This document shows positions 43,248 through 52,260 of a stretch of 64,000 nt of DNA, piece by piece. A model generated the notes under the pieces. It did not search any database. It was not told the origin of the DNA and saw only the letters and a list, made by a program, of their open reading frames with translations. This DNA comes from Embleya scabrispora DSM 41855. Its GTDB lineage: Bacteria; Actinomycetota; Actinomycetes; Streptomycetales; Streptomycetaceae. The stretch covers positions 1 to 64,000 of the forward strand of contig NZ_KB889687.1 of the NCBI RefSeq assembly GCF_000372745.1, in the 5' to 3' direction. Both the position numbers and the translations under genes were made by a program. The number at the start of each line of letters is the position of its first letter. The first letter of the stretch is position 1.

Positions 43248-43567
43248 TGGCCTGGTTGATCCTGCTCGGCGCGGGCCTCGTCGAGGTCGTGTGGTCGCAG
43301 AGCATCAAGCCCACCGAGGGATTCACCAAGCCGCTGCCGACGGTGATCTGCTTCCTGCTCGGTGCGACGGCCGTCTACCTGCTTTCGGTCGCGATGCGTG
43401 ATCTGCCGGTGGGTACGGCGTACGCGGCGTTCACCGGAATCGGCACCGTCGGCGCGATCACGCTGGGCGTCACGCTCCAACACGACGCGCTCGGCGCGGG
43501 CCGGATCGCGGCGCTCGCACTGATCGTGGGCGGGCTGGTGCTGGCCCGGCTGACCTCGACGGCGTGA
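43247..43567 (+). CDS. SMR-family transporter (SugE/Gdx-like)
   Basis: A 106-residue, four-span small multidrug resistance protein. The essential Glu13 is in GLVEVVWSQSIKPTEGFTK, which has the SugE/Gdx character rather than EmrE (a Trp follows the EV pair). SugE/Gdx proteins exchange guanidinium or quaternary ammonium ions for protons. It may work as a homodimer, since no partner SMR gene is adjacent. The start overlaps the azoreductase stop, so translation is coupled. Confidence 0.9.
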   Translation: MAWLILLGAGLVEVVWSQSIKPTEGFTKPLPTVICFLLGATAVYLLSVAMRDLPVGTAYAAFTGIGTVGAITLGVTLQHDALGAGRIAALALIVGGLVLARLTSTA

Positions 43568-43589
43568 GCCCCGACCCGTCGGGCGGGGC
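43568..43589. terminator. Hairpin after SMR gene
   Basis: GCCCCG/CGGGGC plus CCC/GGG stem with one bulged A and a GTC loop, directly after the stop. Confidence 0.55.
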
Positions 43590-43631
43590 CGGCACGGCAT
43601 CGTCGCCCCCGACGACCGGCAACAACGGCCC

Positions 43632-43659
43632 GACAACAAAGGACGGACAACAAAGGACG
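43632..43659. repeat. Tandem 14-bp direct repeat upstream of ABC operon
   Basis: Two perfect copies of GACAACAAAGGACG, followed by GACAGG and preceded by a weaker CAACAACGG. It lies about 110 bp before the ABC ATPase start; direct repeats of this kind can bind response regulators. Confidence 0.6.
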
Positions 43660-43771
43660 GACAGGATGCAACTTTAGTGACAGCTCTGCGCACGTTCGCG
43701 GCTATCGAGCGCACTCGCCCGAGCCGGAGGCTGAGGAGGAGTAAGGACCCCCAGTCAAGGAGCACACCCGC

Positions 43772-44608
43772 ATGTCTCCCGGAAACCGCCGGCGCCCCCC
43801 GACCACGACTCCCCCGGCGAACCGGCTCGCCGAGCCGGACGCGTACGAGCGCATCGATCACGACGATCGGGCCAAGGGCAGCGCGGCCAGTTCCCGGGCC
43901 CTGACCAAGTGCTACGGCGAGGGTGAGACCCGAGTGGTCGCGCTGGACGAGGTCGACGTGGAGATCGGCCGCGGTCGATTCACCGCGATCATGGGCCCCT
44001 CGGGGTCCGGCAAGTCCACCCTCATGCACTGCCTCGCGGGCCTGGACTCGGTCACCTCCGGGCACAGCTGGATCGGCGACACCGAGATCACCGGGCTCAA
44101 GGACAAGGACCTGACCCGGCTGCGCCGGGACAAGATCGGCTTCATCTTCCAGGCGTTCAACCTGCTCCCGACGCTGACCGCGCTGGAGAACATCACACTC
44201 CCGATGGACATCGCGGGCGTCAAGCCGGACCCGGCCTGGCTGGACACCGTGATCGACACGGTCGGTCTGCGTGACCGTCTCAAGCACCGGCCCAGCGAGC
44301 TCTCCGGCGGTCAACAGCAGCGCGTGGCGTGCGCCCGCGCGCTGGCGAGCAAGCCGCAGATCATCTTCGGCGACGAACCGACCGGCAACCTCGACTCGCG
44401 CTCCGGCGCCGAGGTGCTCGGCTTCCTCCGCAGCAGTGTGTACGACCTGGGTCAGACCATCGTGATGGTCACCCACGACCCCAACGCGGCGTCCTACGCC
44501 GACCGGGTGCTGTTCCTGGCCGACGGCAGGGTCGTGGACGAGATGTTGTCGCCGACCGCGGACACGGTGCTCGCGCGCATGCAGCGCTTCGCCCGTGCCA
44601 CGAGCTGA
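43772..44608 (+). CDS. ABC transporter ATPase (MacB/LolD type)
   Basis: A 278-residue nucleotide-binding subunit. Walker A is GPSGSGKSTLMH (about 74-85), Q-loop FIFQAFNLLPTL, signature LSGGQQQRVACARAL, Walker B IIFGDEPTGNLDS and H-loop VTHDP. The EPTGNLDS form is diagnostic of the MacB/LolD/FtsE-like family that powers FtsX-type permeases. A roughly 40-residue N-terminal extension is unusual. AAGGAG lies 9 nt upstream. First gene of a four-gene operon with permease, histidine kinase and regulator. Confidence 0.93.
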   Translation: MSPGNRRRPPTTTPPANRLAEPDAYERIDHDDRAKGSAASSRALTKCYGEGETRVVALDEVDVEIGRGRFTAIMGPSGSGKSTLMHCLAGLDSVTSGHSWIGDTEITGLKDKDLTRLRRDKIGFIFQAFNLLPTLTALENITLPMDIAGVKPDPAWLDTVIDTVGLRDRLKHRPSELSGGQQQRVACARALASKPQIIFGDEPTGNLDSRSGAEVLGFLRSSVYDLGQTIVMVTHDPNAASYADRVLFLADGRVVDEMLSPTADTVLARMQRFARATS

Positions 44609-44617
44609 GGCGCCGCC

Positions 44618-47182
44618 ATGTTGAAGGCGACGTTCCGCAGCTTCCTCGCCCACAAGGCCAGGATGGTCCTGTCCGCGCTCGCGATCCTGCTGTCGGTCGC
44701 GTTCGTGGCGGGCACCCTGATGTTCACCGACACGATCAGCAAGACCTTCCACGAGCTTTCCCGCACCGCCGCGGCCGACGTCACGGTCAAGCCCAAGTCG
44801 GAGTTTCGCGAGGACCGGCTCGGCCGCACCGGCCAGCAACCGACCGTGCCCGAGAGCACAGTGGCCGCCATGCGCACGGTGCCCGGCGTCGCCGACGCGC
44901 ATCCCGACGTCACGGTCACCAACGTGATCGTCGTCGACGGCAAGGGCAAGAAGGTCGGCCTGACCTCCGACCCCCAGGTGCAGGCCGCCGACTGGTTCCC
45001 GAACAAGCAATCCCCGGTCGAACTCGGGAAGGGCCGCGCACCACAGGGGCCGAACGAGGTCGTGCTGGACAGCGACGCGGCCGACCACAACAAGGTCAAG
45101 ATCGGCGACCGGGTGCACGTGGTCGCCGCACCGGGCGCGTTCGACCCGACCGTGGTCGGGCTGGCCGACTACAAGACCATCAACCCGGGGGTGACCCTGC
45201 TGTTCCTGGACGGCACCGCCGCCCGTGACCGGCTCCTGGGCAAGCCCGGCGTGGTCACCTCGGTGTCGCTCACCGCGCAGTCCGGCGTCGACCAGAAAGA
45301 GCTCAAGGCTCGGGTAGCCGCCAAGCTCGGCACGGGCTTCGACATCAAGACCCGGGAGGAGGAGGCCGACGCCGCCTCCGCCGACCTGGGCCAGGCGCTC
45401 AACGTGATCAAGTACGCGCTGCTCGGCTTCGCGGGCGTCTCGCTCCTGGTCGGCACGTTCCTGATCTTCAACACCTTCTCCATGCTCGTCGCCCAACGCA
45501 CCCGCGAACTGGGTCTGTTGCGCGCGATCGGAGCCAGTCGGGCCGACGTGAACCGCTCGGTACTCCTGGAGGCGCTGCTGCTCGCGGTGGTCGGATCCAC
45601 GCTGGGCCTGCTCGGCGGCCTTGCGCTCGGGCAGGGACTGTTGACACTGATGCGCACGGTCGGCGTCGACCTCAAGGGCACCCCGCTGGAGATCAAACCC
45701 GCGACGCCGATCATCGCGTACACCGTGGGTGTCCTGGTCACCGTGGTCGCCGCCTACCTGCCCGCGCGCCGGGCGGCCCTGGTGAGCCCGATGGCCGCGC
45801 TGCGCGAGGCCGGCGCCCCGCCGGCTAAGTCGCTGCGCAAACGGGCGATCGGCGGCACCGTGGTCACCGTGCTGGGCGCGATCGCGCTGGCGGTCGGCGC
45901 GTCCGCGACCAAGTTGGACCCGGCCCACGGGCTGGCCCTGGCAGGCGGCCTGATCGGCACCCTGGTCGGCTTCATCGTGCTCGGGCCGGTGCTGGCCCGG
46001 CTGGTGATCCCGTGGCTGGCCGGCACGTTCCCACGCCTGTTCGGCACGGTCGGCCGGCTCAGCCGGGAGAACGCGCTGCGCAATCCGCGCCGCACCGGCG
46101 CGACGGCCGCCGCGTTGATGATCGGCGTCGCGCTGGTGGCCTCGCTGTCGGTGGTGGCCACGTCGATGAAGGACTCGGTGGGCAAGCAGATCGACCAGCG
46201 CCTCGGCGCCGACTTCACCCTCCAGAGCAGCGGCGGGCTCAACTTCGCCCCGGAGGTGGCGGAAACGGTGCGCAAGGTGCCGGGCGTCGCCAACGTGGTG
46301 CGCCAGCGCGAGACCGAGGCGAAGGTGCTCTTCGACGGGTCGACCGAGACCATCTCGGTAACCGGCGCCGACCCGGGCATCGACGCGATGATGAAGCAGA
46401 AGTACACCGCGGGCAACGCCGCCGACGGGCTGGCGGCGGGCAGGATCGCACTGCCCGAGTCGTACGTGAAGAATCGCCGGCTCGGCGTCGGCGGCACGGT
46501 GACGCTGCGCACGCCCAACGGCAAGAGCGCGGAGCTGCGGGTCGGCGCGGTGATCGACGACGAAGGCATCGGACTGGGCAACTCGGGCGCCGGCATGGTC
46601 GGCCTGGACACGCTGAGCAAGCTGGTCCCGGAGTTGCTCGACTCGGTGGTCATGGCCAACACCGCGGACGGGTCGAAGAGTTCGCAGGTGCGAGCGGCCC
46701 TGGACACCGCGCTCAAGCCCTTCCCGCAGGTGCAACTGCGTGATCAGGCGGATTACAAGCAGACCGTGCAGGACCAGACCAACCTGATCTTGCAAATGGT
46801 CTACGGCCTGCTCGGGCTCGCGATCATCATCGCGATCCTGGGTGTGGTGAACACGCTGGCCCTGTCCGTGATCGAGCGCACGCGCGAGATCGGACTGCTC
46901 CGGGCGATCGGCATGTCGCGAGTGCAGCTGCGGCGGATGATCCGACTGGAATCGGCGGTGATCGCGGTGTTCGGCGCGGTGCTCGGCCTCGCTCTGGGGG
47001 TGGGCTGGGGTGTCTCGGCGCAGCGCATGCTGGCGTCGCAGGGCCTGGACGTGCTGACCATCCCGTGGCTGACCATCGCCGAGGTCGTCATCGGCGCGGG
47101 CGTCGTGGGCCTGCTCGCCGCCCTGCTGCCGGCCCTGCGGGCCTCGCGGATGAACGTCCTGGCCGCGATTTCCACGGAATAA
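44618..47182 (+). CDS. FtsX-like ABC permease with two large extracellular domains
   Basis: An 854-residue permease. It has one N-terminal span (about 17-37), an extracellular MacB-PCD-like domain (about 45-250), three spans with FtsX core (about 265-400, including RTRELGLLRAIGASRADVNRSVLLEAL), a further group near 410-500, a second extracellular domain (about 510-720) and the final FtsX triple span (ERTREIGLLRAIGMSRVQLRRMIRLE). This duplicated layout is common for actinobacterial exporters of lipids, lipoproteins or antimicrobial peptides. Ten nt from both neighbours in the operon. Confidence 0.93.
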   Translation: MLKATFRSFLAHKARMVLSALAILLSVAFVAGTLMFTDTISKTFHELSRTAAADVTVKPKSEFREDRLGRTGQQPTVPESTVAAMRTVPGVADAHPDVTVTNVIVVDGKGKKVGLTSDPQVQAADWFPNKQSPVELGKGRAPQGPNEVVLDSDAADHNKVKIGDRVHVVAAPGAFDPTVVGLADYKTINPGVTLLFLDGTAARDRLLGKPGVVTSVSLTAQSGVDQKELKARVAAKLGTGFDIKTREEEADAASADLGQALNVIKYALLGFAGVSLLVGTFLIFNTFSMLVAQRTRELGLLRAIGASRADVNRSVLLEALLLAVVGSTLGLLGGLALGQGLLTLMRTVGVDLKGTPLEIKPATPIIAYTVGVLVTVVAAYLPARRAALVSPMAALREAGAPPAKSLRKRAIGGTVVTVLGAIALAVGASATKLDPAHGLALAGGLIGTLVGFIVLGPVLARLVIPWLAGTFPRLFGTVGRLSRENALRNPRRTGATAAALMIGVALVASLSVVATSMKDSVGKQIDQRLGADFTLQSSGGLNFAPEVAETVRKVPGVANVVRQRETEAKVLFDGSTETISVTGADPGIDAMMKQKYTAGNAADGLAAGRIALPESYVKNRRLGVGGTVTLRTPNGKSAELRVGAVIDDEGIGLGNSGAGMVGLDTLSKLVPELLDSVVMANTADGSKSSQVRAALDTALKPFPQVQLRDQADYKQTVQDQTNLILQMVYGLLGLAIIIAILGVVNTLALSVIERTREIGLLRAIGMSRVQLRRMIRLESAVIAVFGAVLGLALGVGWGVSAQRMLASQGLDVLTIPWLTIAEVVIGAGVVGLLAALLPALRASRMNVLAAISTE

Positions 47183-47192
47183 TCACCCTTCG

Positions 47193-48434
47193 ATGATCGA
47201 CACCACCACGACCTCCGATGGTGCGCCGGCGTCCCTCGCCGGCGCACCGTCGGCGGCGGTGCCGCGGGCCGGGTCCGGGCCCGACTACCGTGGCCGGGTG
47301 AGCTTGCGCGCCTGGGCGGCGACCCGCCGTTCGTTCGGGTTCGACGTACTGGTCTCGGCGATCGCCATCGCGCTCGGGGCGGACCTGCGGATGGGTAGCC
47401 ATTGGGGCCTGGTCGACTGGCCGTATCTGCACCAGGCGAGCGCGGTGGTGGCCGGCACGCTCCTGCTGAACCGCAGGCGCGCGCCGTTCGGCTCGGGGGT
47501 GGCCATCTGTGCCGTGTCCCTCGTCCACCCCACGCAGGCACTCTTCTTCGCGGCCTATGCCGCCGGCGCCTACGTCGAGGACCGGCGGCGCGCGGGTGCC
47601 CTGATCACCGCTCTGGTGCTGACGGCTGCCCAGCCGTGGCACCATTCGGCCCCGCCGGACATCATCGGCAGCGCCGGCCTCGCACTGGTGCCGGCGCTGC
47701 TCGGCCTCTATGTCGCCGCCCGCCGCCGGTTGCGCCTGGATCGGGCCGATCGGGCGGAGCGCGAACGCGAGTTGCTCTTCGAGCAGGTGCGGATGCGGGA
47801 ACGGGCCCGGATCGCGGGCGAGATGCACGACGTGATCACCCACCGGGTCAGCCTGATGGTGCTCCAGGCGGGCGCCCTGCGCACCCGGGCCCGGGACGAG
47901 GACGTGCGCGCGAGGGCGGAGGAACTGCGCCTGGTGGGCTGCAAGGCACTGGAGGAATTGCGCGGACTGGTCGCGGTGACCCGATCGGAGCAGCAGGTGG
48001 GTTCGGTGGTGGCCGCGCCGCGCGCGGTGCTCGACGTGTCCGATCTGGTGGCCGATTCGCGCTCGGCGGGCGTGTCCGTCGAGGTGATCACCCTCGGCGA
48101 GCCGCACGCCACCTCGCCGGTGGTGGGTCGGGCCGCCTATCGGGTCGTCCAGGAAGCGCTGACCAACGTGCACAAACACGCGCCGGGCGCGTTGGTGGAC
48201 GTACGACTGCACTACGTGGGTGACGAGGTGCAGATCACCGTGCGAAACTCGGCTCCCACCCGGGCCGCCGACATCGCCCTGGGTGCCGGTGGCAGCGGTC
48301 TGCTCGGCCTGCGCAAGCGGGTCGAGTTGGTGGCCGGCACGCTGCGTACCGGCCCGCTGCCCGACGGCGGCTACGAACTGCTCGCCGTACTGCCGGCCGG
48401 CGCATCGACCACGACCACCGGAGATCCCGCATGA
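47193..48434 (+). CDS. Sensor histidine kinase (NarL-type, HisKA_3)
   Basis: A 413-residue kinase. About 35 Ala/Thr-rich residues are followed by four to five spans (about 48-175), a short coiled linker, then HisKA_3 with phospho-acceptor His212 in ARIAGEMHDVITHRVSLM and a GHKL ATPase domain (VQEALTNVHKHAPGA, GGSGLLGLRKRV). With almost no extracellular loop it resembles intramembrane-sensing kinases linked to ABC exporters of envelope stress. GTG at 47298 (VSLRAWAATRR) is an alternative start. The stop overlaps the regulator start (ATGA). Confidence 0.9.
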   Translation: MIDTTTTSDGAPASLAGAPSAAVPRAGSGPDYRGRVSLRAWAATRRSFGFDVLVSAIAIALGADLRMGSHWGLVDWPYLHQASAVVAGTLLLNRRRAPFGSGVAICAVSLVHPTQALFFAAYAAGAYVEDRRRAGALITALVLTAAQPWHHSAPPDIIGSAGLALVPALLGLYVAARRRLRLDRADRAERERELLFEQVRMRERARIAGEMHDVITHRVSLMVLQAGALRTRARDEDVRARAEELRLVGCKALEELRGLVAVTRSEQQVGSVVAAPRAVLDVSDLVADSRSAGVSVEVITLGEPHATSPVVGRAAYRVVQEALTNVHKHAPGALVDVRLHYVGDEVQITVRNSAPTRAADIALGAGGSGLLGLRKRVELVAGTLRTGPLPDGGYELLAVLPAGASTTTTGDPA

Positions 48435-49081
48435 TCCGCGTCCTGCTCGTCGACGACGAACGTATGGTGTGCGCGCACCTGCGCACGATTCTCGGCGTGG
48501 CCGACGACATCGAGGTGGTCGGCGAGGCGTACGACGGCGCGGAGGCGGTCGAGTCGGTCCTGCGCCATCGGCCCGACCTGGTGCTGATGGACCTGCACAT
48601 GCCGGGGGTGGACGGGCTGACCGCGATCGAGCAGATCGTCGACCTGCCGAACGCGCCCCGGGTGATCGTGTTGACCACGTTCGGCCTGGAGCAGTACATC
48701 CTGCGCGTATTGCACGCCGGTGCGGCCGGGTTCCTACTCAAGGACACCCCGCCGGAGGACCTGATCGGCCTGGTCCGGGTCGCCATGGACGGGCACACCG
48801 TGCTCTCCCCGGCGGTGACGCGCGACCTGGTCACCGCCTCCTCGGGGCGCAACGCGGCCCGCGAGCGCGCGGCGCTGGCCGTCGCGGCGCTGACCGAGCG
48901 CGAGATCGAGGTGCTCACCTGCATCGGCGAGGGGTTGTCCAACGCGCAGACCGCCGACCGACTGTTCCTGAGCGAGACCACCGTCAAGAGCTACGTGTCC
49001 CGCATGCTCACCAAGCTGGACTGCGCGAACCGCACCCAGGCGGGACTGCTGGCCTACGACGCGGGCTTGATCCGCCGCTGA
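48431..49081 (+). CDS. LuxR/NarL-family response regulator
   Basis: A 216-residue regulator. The receiver domain has the acidic pair in LLVDDERMV, phospho-acceptor Asp54 in LVLMDLHMPG and Lys104 in FLLKDTPPEDL. The LuxR helix-turn-helix is LTEREIEVLTCIGEGLSNAQTADRLFLSETTVKSYVSRML (about 151-190). It partners the kinase upstream through the ATGA overlap and probably controls the ABC operon, possibly through the 14-bp direct repeats ahead of it. Confidence 0.93.
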   Translation: MIRVLLVDDERMVCAHLRTILGVADDIEVVGEAYDGAEAVESVLRHRPDLVLMDLHMPGVDGLTAIEQIVDLPNAPRVIVLTTFGLEQYILRVLHAGAAGFLLKDTPPEDLIGLVRVAMDGHTVLSPAVTRDLVTASSGRNAARERAALAVAALTEREIEVLTCIGEGLSNAQTADRLFLSETTVKSYVSRMLTKLDCANRTQAGLLAYDAGLIRR

Positions 49082-49206
49082 CCCGAGCGGCCGGGCCGGC
49101 TCGGTGCGGTGAAGGCCCGGATGGACTCGGTGCGGTGGGGCCGCGTGCTCGGTAATCTCGGAGGCGTCCGGCTCCGGTCGGGGATTCGTGAACCGGAGGG
49201 GTGCGC

Positions 49207-50652
49207 ATGTCGGTGACGCTCGCGAAGGGTGGCAACTGCCCGTTGGCGGTGGCCGCCGTGCTGGTGGAGGTCGCCTCCGAGGCGCCCGTGGACGTCTCGG
49301 CGCTGCTGCTCGGCGGATCCGGAAAGGTGCGCTCGGACGCCGACTTCGTCTTCTACAACCAGCCGACCGGGCCCGGCGTGCGGCTCCGGGCGGGCGCGCC
49401 GGGCCGACCGGCCGCGGTGCAGGTGGACACCGCGGCGGTGCCGGCGGACGTACAAACGATCGTGGTGACGCTGAGCCTGGACGACGGCCCCGGCGCACCG
49501 GTCACCTTCGGCGGGACGGTGCCGCCCACCGCGACCGTGCGCGACACCTCCGGCGAGGCGCTGGTCACCTTCACCCCGCACGGGCTGGGCCGGGAGACCG
49601 CGCTGGTGATGCTGGAGTTGTACCGGCGCGGCGGCGCGTGGAAGGTGCGCGCGGTCGGCCAGGGCTACGCCAACGGACTCGCGGGCATCGCCACCGACTT
49701 CGGCGTCACCGTCGACGACGAGCCGACCCCGCCCCCCGGCCGCGCCGGCACGCAGCCGTCGGCCCGACCCCCGGGGCGGGCCGAGGCACCGCCCGTGCCC
49801 GGGGACGCGCCGCAGACCCAGGCCACGGCGCGTCCCCAGGCTCCGACGTCGGACGGCCCAGCGCCGACACCTGTCGCTCCGCTGCTGCCGCACGAACCGC
49901 CCAGGCCCACGCCGATCCCGCCGCCGGTGCCGCGTCGCGCGGCGACCGCGCAGCCCACCCCACCCCCGACGCCGGCTCCACCGCCGCCGACACCTGCGAC
50001 CCCGGCTCCTGCTCCTGCTCCGACGTCGGCGGCAACCGCGCCGCTTCCGGTCGGCGACACCCGCACCGCCGGACCGATCAACCTCGACAAGGGCCGGGTC
50101 AGCCTGCGCAAGGACCAGTCGGTCTCGCTGGTCAAGACCGGCGCACCGCCGTTGACCCGGATCCGGATGGGCCTGGGCTGGGCCCCGGCCAAGGCCGGCA
50201 GCAGCATCGACCTCGACGCGTCCTGTATCGCGTTCGACGCGCAGGGCAAAAAGGTCGTCACCGTCTGGTTCATGAAGCTGTCCGGTCTGGACGGCGCGAT
50301 CGTGCATTCCGGCGACAACCTGACCGGTGAGGGCGAGGGTGACGACGAGTCGATCGTGGTCCGGCTGGACGCGCTGCCGCCGCACGTCACCGGACTCGTG
50401 TTCACCGTGAACTCGTTCCTGGGGCAGAAGTTCACCGAAGTCTCCCGAGCCTTCTGCCGCCTGGTCGACGACACCACCGACGCCGAGTTGGTGCGCTTCG
50501 ACCTGTCCGCCACCGAGCCGCGCACGGGCGTGCTGATGTGCAAGCTGGTCCGCGAGGGTGCGGCCTGGTCGATGACGGCACTCGGCCGCTTCGCCGACGG
50601 CCGCACCGTGCGCAAGCTGGTGGACCCGGCCCGCGAGGCGCTCGGCCACTGA
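49207..50652 (+). CDS. Double-domain TerD-family protein
   Basis: A 481-residue soluble protein. Residues 1-175 are a TerD domain, a roughly 110-residue Pro/Ala/Thr linker follows, and residues about 292-475 are a second TerD domain. Only the second has the acidic calcium-binding loop HSGDNLTGEGEGDDESI; the first reads YNQPTGPGVRLRAG at that place and should not bind metal the same way. TerD proteins are linked to tellurite and stress responses and bind Ca2+. The ATG at 49207 is preferred, as GGAGGG is 6 nt upstream; a GTG at 49201 abuts it. Confidence 0.87.
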   Translation: MSVTLAKGGNCPLAVAAVLVEVASEAPVDVSALLLGGSGKVRSDADFVFYNQPTGPGVRLRAGAPGRPAAVQVDTAAVPADVQTIVVTLSLDDGPGAPVTFGGTVPPTATVRDTSGEALVTFTPHGLGRETALVMLELYRRGGAWKVRAVGQGYANGLAGIATDFGVTVDDEPTPPPGRAGTQPSARPPGRAEAPPVPGDAPQTQATARPQAPTSDGPAPTPVAPLLPHEPPRPTPIPPPVPRRAATAQPTPPPTPAPPPPTPATPAPAPAPTSAATAPLPVGDTRTAGPINLDKGRVSLRKDQSVSLVKTGAPPLTRIRMGLGWAPAKAGSSIDLDASCIAFDAQGKKVVTVWFMKLSGLDGAIVHSGDNLTGEGEGDDESIVVRLDALPPHVTGLVFTVNSFLGQKFTEVSRAFCRLVDDTTDAELVRFDLSATEPRTGVLMCKLVREGAAWSMTALGRFADGRTVRKLVDPAREALGH

Positions 50653-50681
50653 CCGCACGGCGCCGCACCGAGCCGGTGGGA

Positions 50682-51377
50682 TCACGAACAGCGCTCGCCG
50701 TACTTGACCACGCCCACGTGCACGGTGTCCGCGACGGGTTGCCCTTCGGGCGGGCGCTGGGTGCAGACGACCCAGTGCGTCTCGATCAGCACGAGCCGAC
50801 TCCCGCCCAGGTCTTCCGTCTTGACGTGCGCGTCGCCGCGCAGCGCCCGGCGGACGACGGTAACGCTGCGACCGACCAGGTTGGGCATCCGACCGTCGAC
50901 CACCTCGGGGGCGTCGGTCGGCACGGTGCCGGCCGGACACTTCTCGTCGTGCCGGACCACGCCCAGGTCGACCGGAAGTTCCTTGGCCAGCGGCCCCGGC
51001 TCGGGGTTCTGGTCGCACACCTTCCAGTTGCTGTACACGAACTGCCGGCGGCCGCGACCGCCCGCGTCGTGCGACGTGACGAATCGGTAGCCGGCCCGGC
51101 GGGCACCGTCCCACGCCTCTTGCAGGTCGACACCGACCACGTCCGGCAGCACGTTCTTCGGCACCGGTGACGGCTTGGCGCGCCGGGTCGCCGGCGCCGG
51201 ACCGGAGGGCGCCGGCCCCGTGGGCGCCGCCGCCGTGGCCGCGACCCGTGCGCCGTCGGCCGACGGCGCACGCGTGTCGTCCTTGCGTTCCCGGTGCACC
51301 AGCCCCACGATCACCAGCACCGCGACAACCGCACAGATCACCCCGAGTCGCTGTCCCGGGTTCCGCCACCACGTCAT
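50682..51377 (-). CDS. Membrane-anchored protein with two PASTA-like repeats
   Basis: A 231-residue protein with one N-terminal span (about 12-27), a Pro/Ala linker and two repeats. The first is VLPDVVGVDLQEAWDGARRAGYRF...KVCDQNPEPG and the second MPNLVGRSVTVVRRALRGDAHVK...WVVCTQRPPEGQ. Each has one cysteine before the PASTA-type Pro-rich turn, and more cysteines lie close to the repeat ends, suggesting disulfides outside the cell. PASTA modules bind muropeptides or beta-lactams. No kinase domain is attached. Confidence 0.8.
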   Translation of the reverse strand: MTWWRNPGQRLGVICAVVAVLVIVGLVHRERKDDTRAPSADGARVAATAAAPTGPAPSGPAPATRRAKPSPVPKNVLPDVVGVDLQEAWDGARRAGYRFVTSHDAGGRGRRQFVYSNWKVCDQNPEPGPLAKELPVDLGVVRHDEKCPAGTVPTDAPEVVDGRMPNLVGRSVTVVRRALRGDAHVKTEDLGGSRLVLIETHWVVCTQRPPEGQPVADTVHVGVVKYGERCS

Positions 51378-51428
51378 GTCCCCACGATGCGGCCGACGGC
51401 CACCAAACGGGAGCGATTCACCCCCTGA

Positions 51429-52127
51429 TCACCTGTTCGTGTGGTTTTCGCCCGATTCTGTAACTGCGCCCGAACCCGGGGCCGCATCGGCGGGCTCGTC
51501 CGCGCCGTCCGCGCGGTCCGCGGCCGCATCGGCGAACCCCGGTCGGCCTCCCGCCGCGAACGCCTCCCGCACCGCGAACTCGGTCGCCTGCCGCAACATC
51601 TCGGCCCGGGACGGCCCCGGCGCGCCGATCACGATCCGCGTGGCCAGCCCGTCCAGCAACGCATGCAGCCGCAGCACGTATCCGTCCGGGTCCGGATGCG
51701 GCCCGATCATCGCGCGCAGGTCCGCCATCCACGGGCCCTCGATCTCCGCGCTCGCGGCCAGTACCTCCGGGTCGGCCAGCGAACGCGTCCACACCTCCAG
51801 CCACAACGTCCACCGCGAGTCGGCCCGCTCGTCGGGCAGGTAGAGGTCGATGTAGCCGGCGAGCCGCTCGGCGAGCGGCACGTCGACGGCGGTGAGCAGC
51901 GCCCGGCGGCGCTCCGCGAAACCCGACTCGCTCCACCGCAGCGTCTCCACGAGAAGCTGCTCCTTGGACCCGAAGTAGTACGCGACGTGACCGCCACTGA
52001 TCCCGATCCGCTTGCCCAGGCCGGCCATGGTCAGTTGGGCCAGTCCGTGCTCGGCGATCGCGTCCATCGCCGCCTGGAGCACCACCTCCCTGGGCTGTTC
52101 CAGCCGCTTGCGCCGTGTCCCCGCCAT
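51429..52127 (-). CDS. TetR-family regulator
   Basis: A 232-residue regulator. The helix-turn-helix is VVLQAAMDAIAEHGLAQLTMAGLGKRIGISGGHVAYYFGSKEQLLVETL (about 15-63). The C-terminal domain resembles the BetI-like TetR_C_6 form. The tail (about 205-232) is acidic and Ala-rich. ATG start with AGGGG upstream. A palindrome (52179-52189) lies 51 bp upstream of the start, between this gene and the pterin dehydratase, and is the probable autoregulatory operator. Confidence 0.88.
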   Translation of the reverse strand: MAGTRRKRLEQPREVVLQAAMDAIAEHGLAQLTMAGLGKRIGISGGHVAYYFGSKEQLLVETLRWSESGFAERRRALLTAVDVPLAERLAGYIDLYLPDERADSRWTLWLEVWTRSLADPEVLAASAEIEGPWMADLRAMIGPHPDPDGYVLRLHALLDGLATRIVIGAPGPSRAEMLRQATEFAVREAFAAGGRPGFADAAADRADGADEPADAAPGSGAVTESGENHTNR

Positions 52128-52178
52128 GCTCAGCACCCCTGGTTCGTTCGACGGCGGACCTCGCCTGCCGCCATGTTA

Positions 52179-52189
52179 GAACGTCGTTC
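52179..52189. promoter_or_regulatory. TetR operator candidate
   Basis: GAACG-T-CGTTC, a perfect palindrome in the wider TTAGAACGTCGTTCAATA context, between divergent TetR and pterin dehydratase genes. Confidence 0.55.
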
Positions 52190-52260
52190 AATACCGCGCC
52201 CGGCGAACCGGCGCCGCCATACTTGCCAGAGGCAGTCCCACTCCGACGAGAGGATCCCCC

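Noticed and set aside
43677-43904. Small plus-strand frame upstream of and overlapping the ABC ATPase gene
   Set aside because: Arg/Pro/Ser-rich shadow without ribosome binding site or homology.
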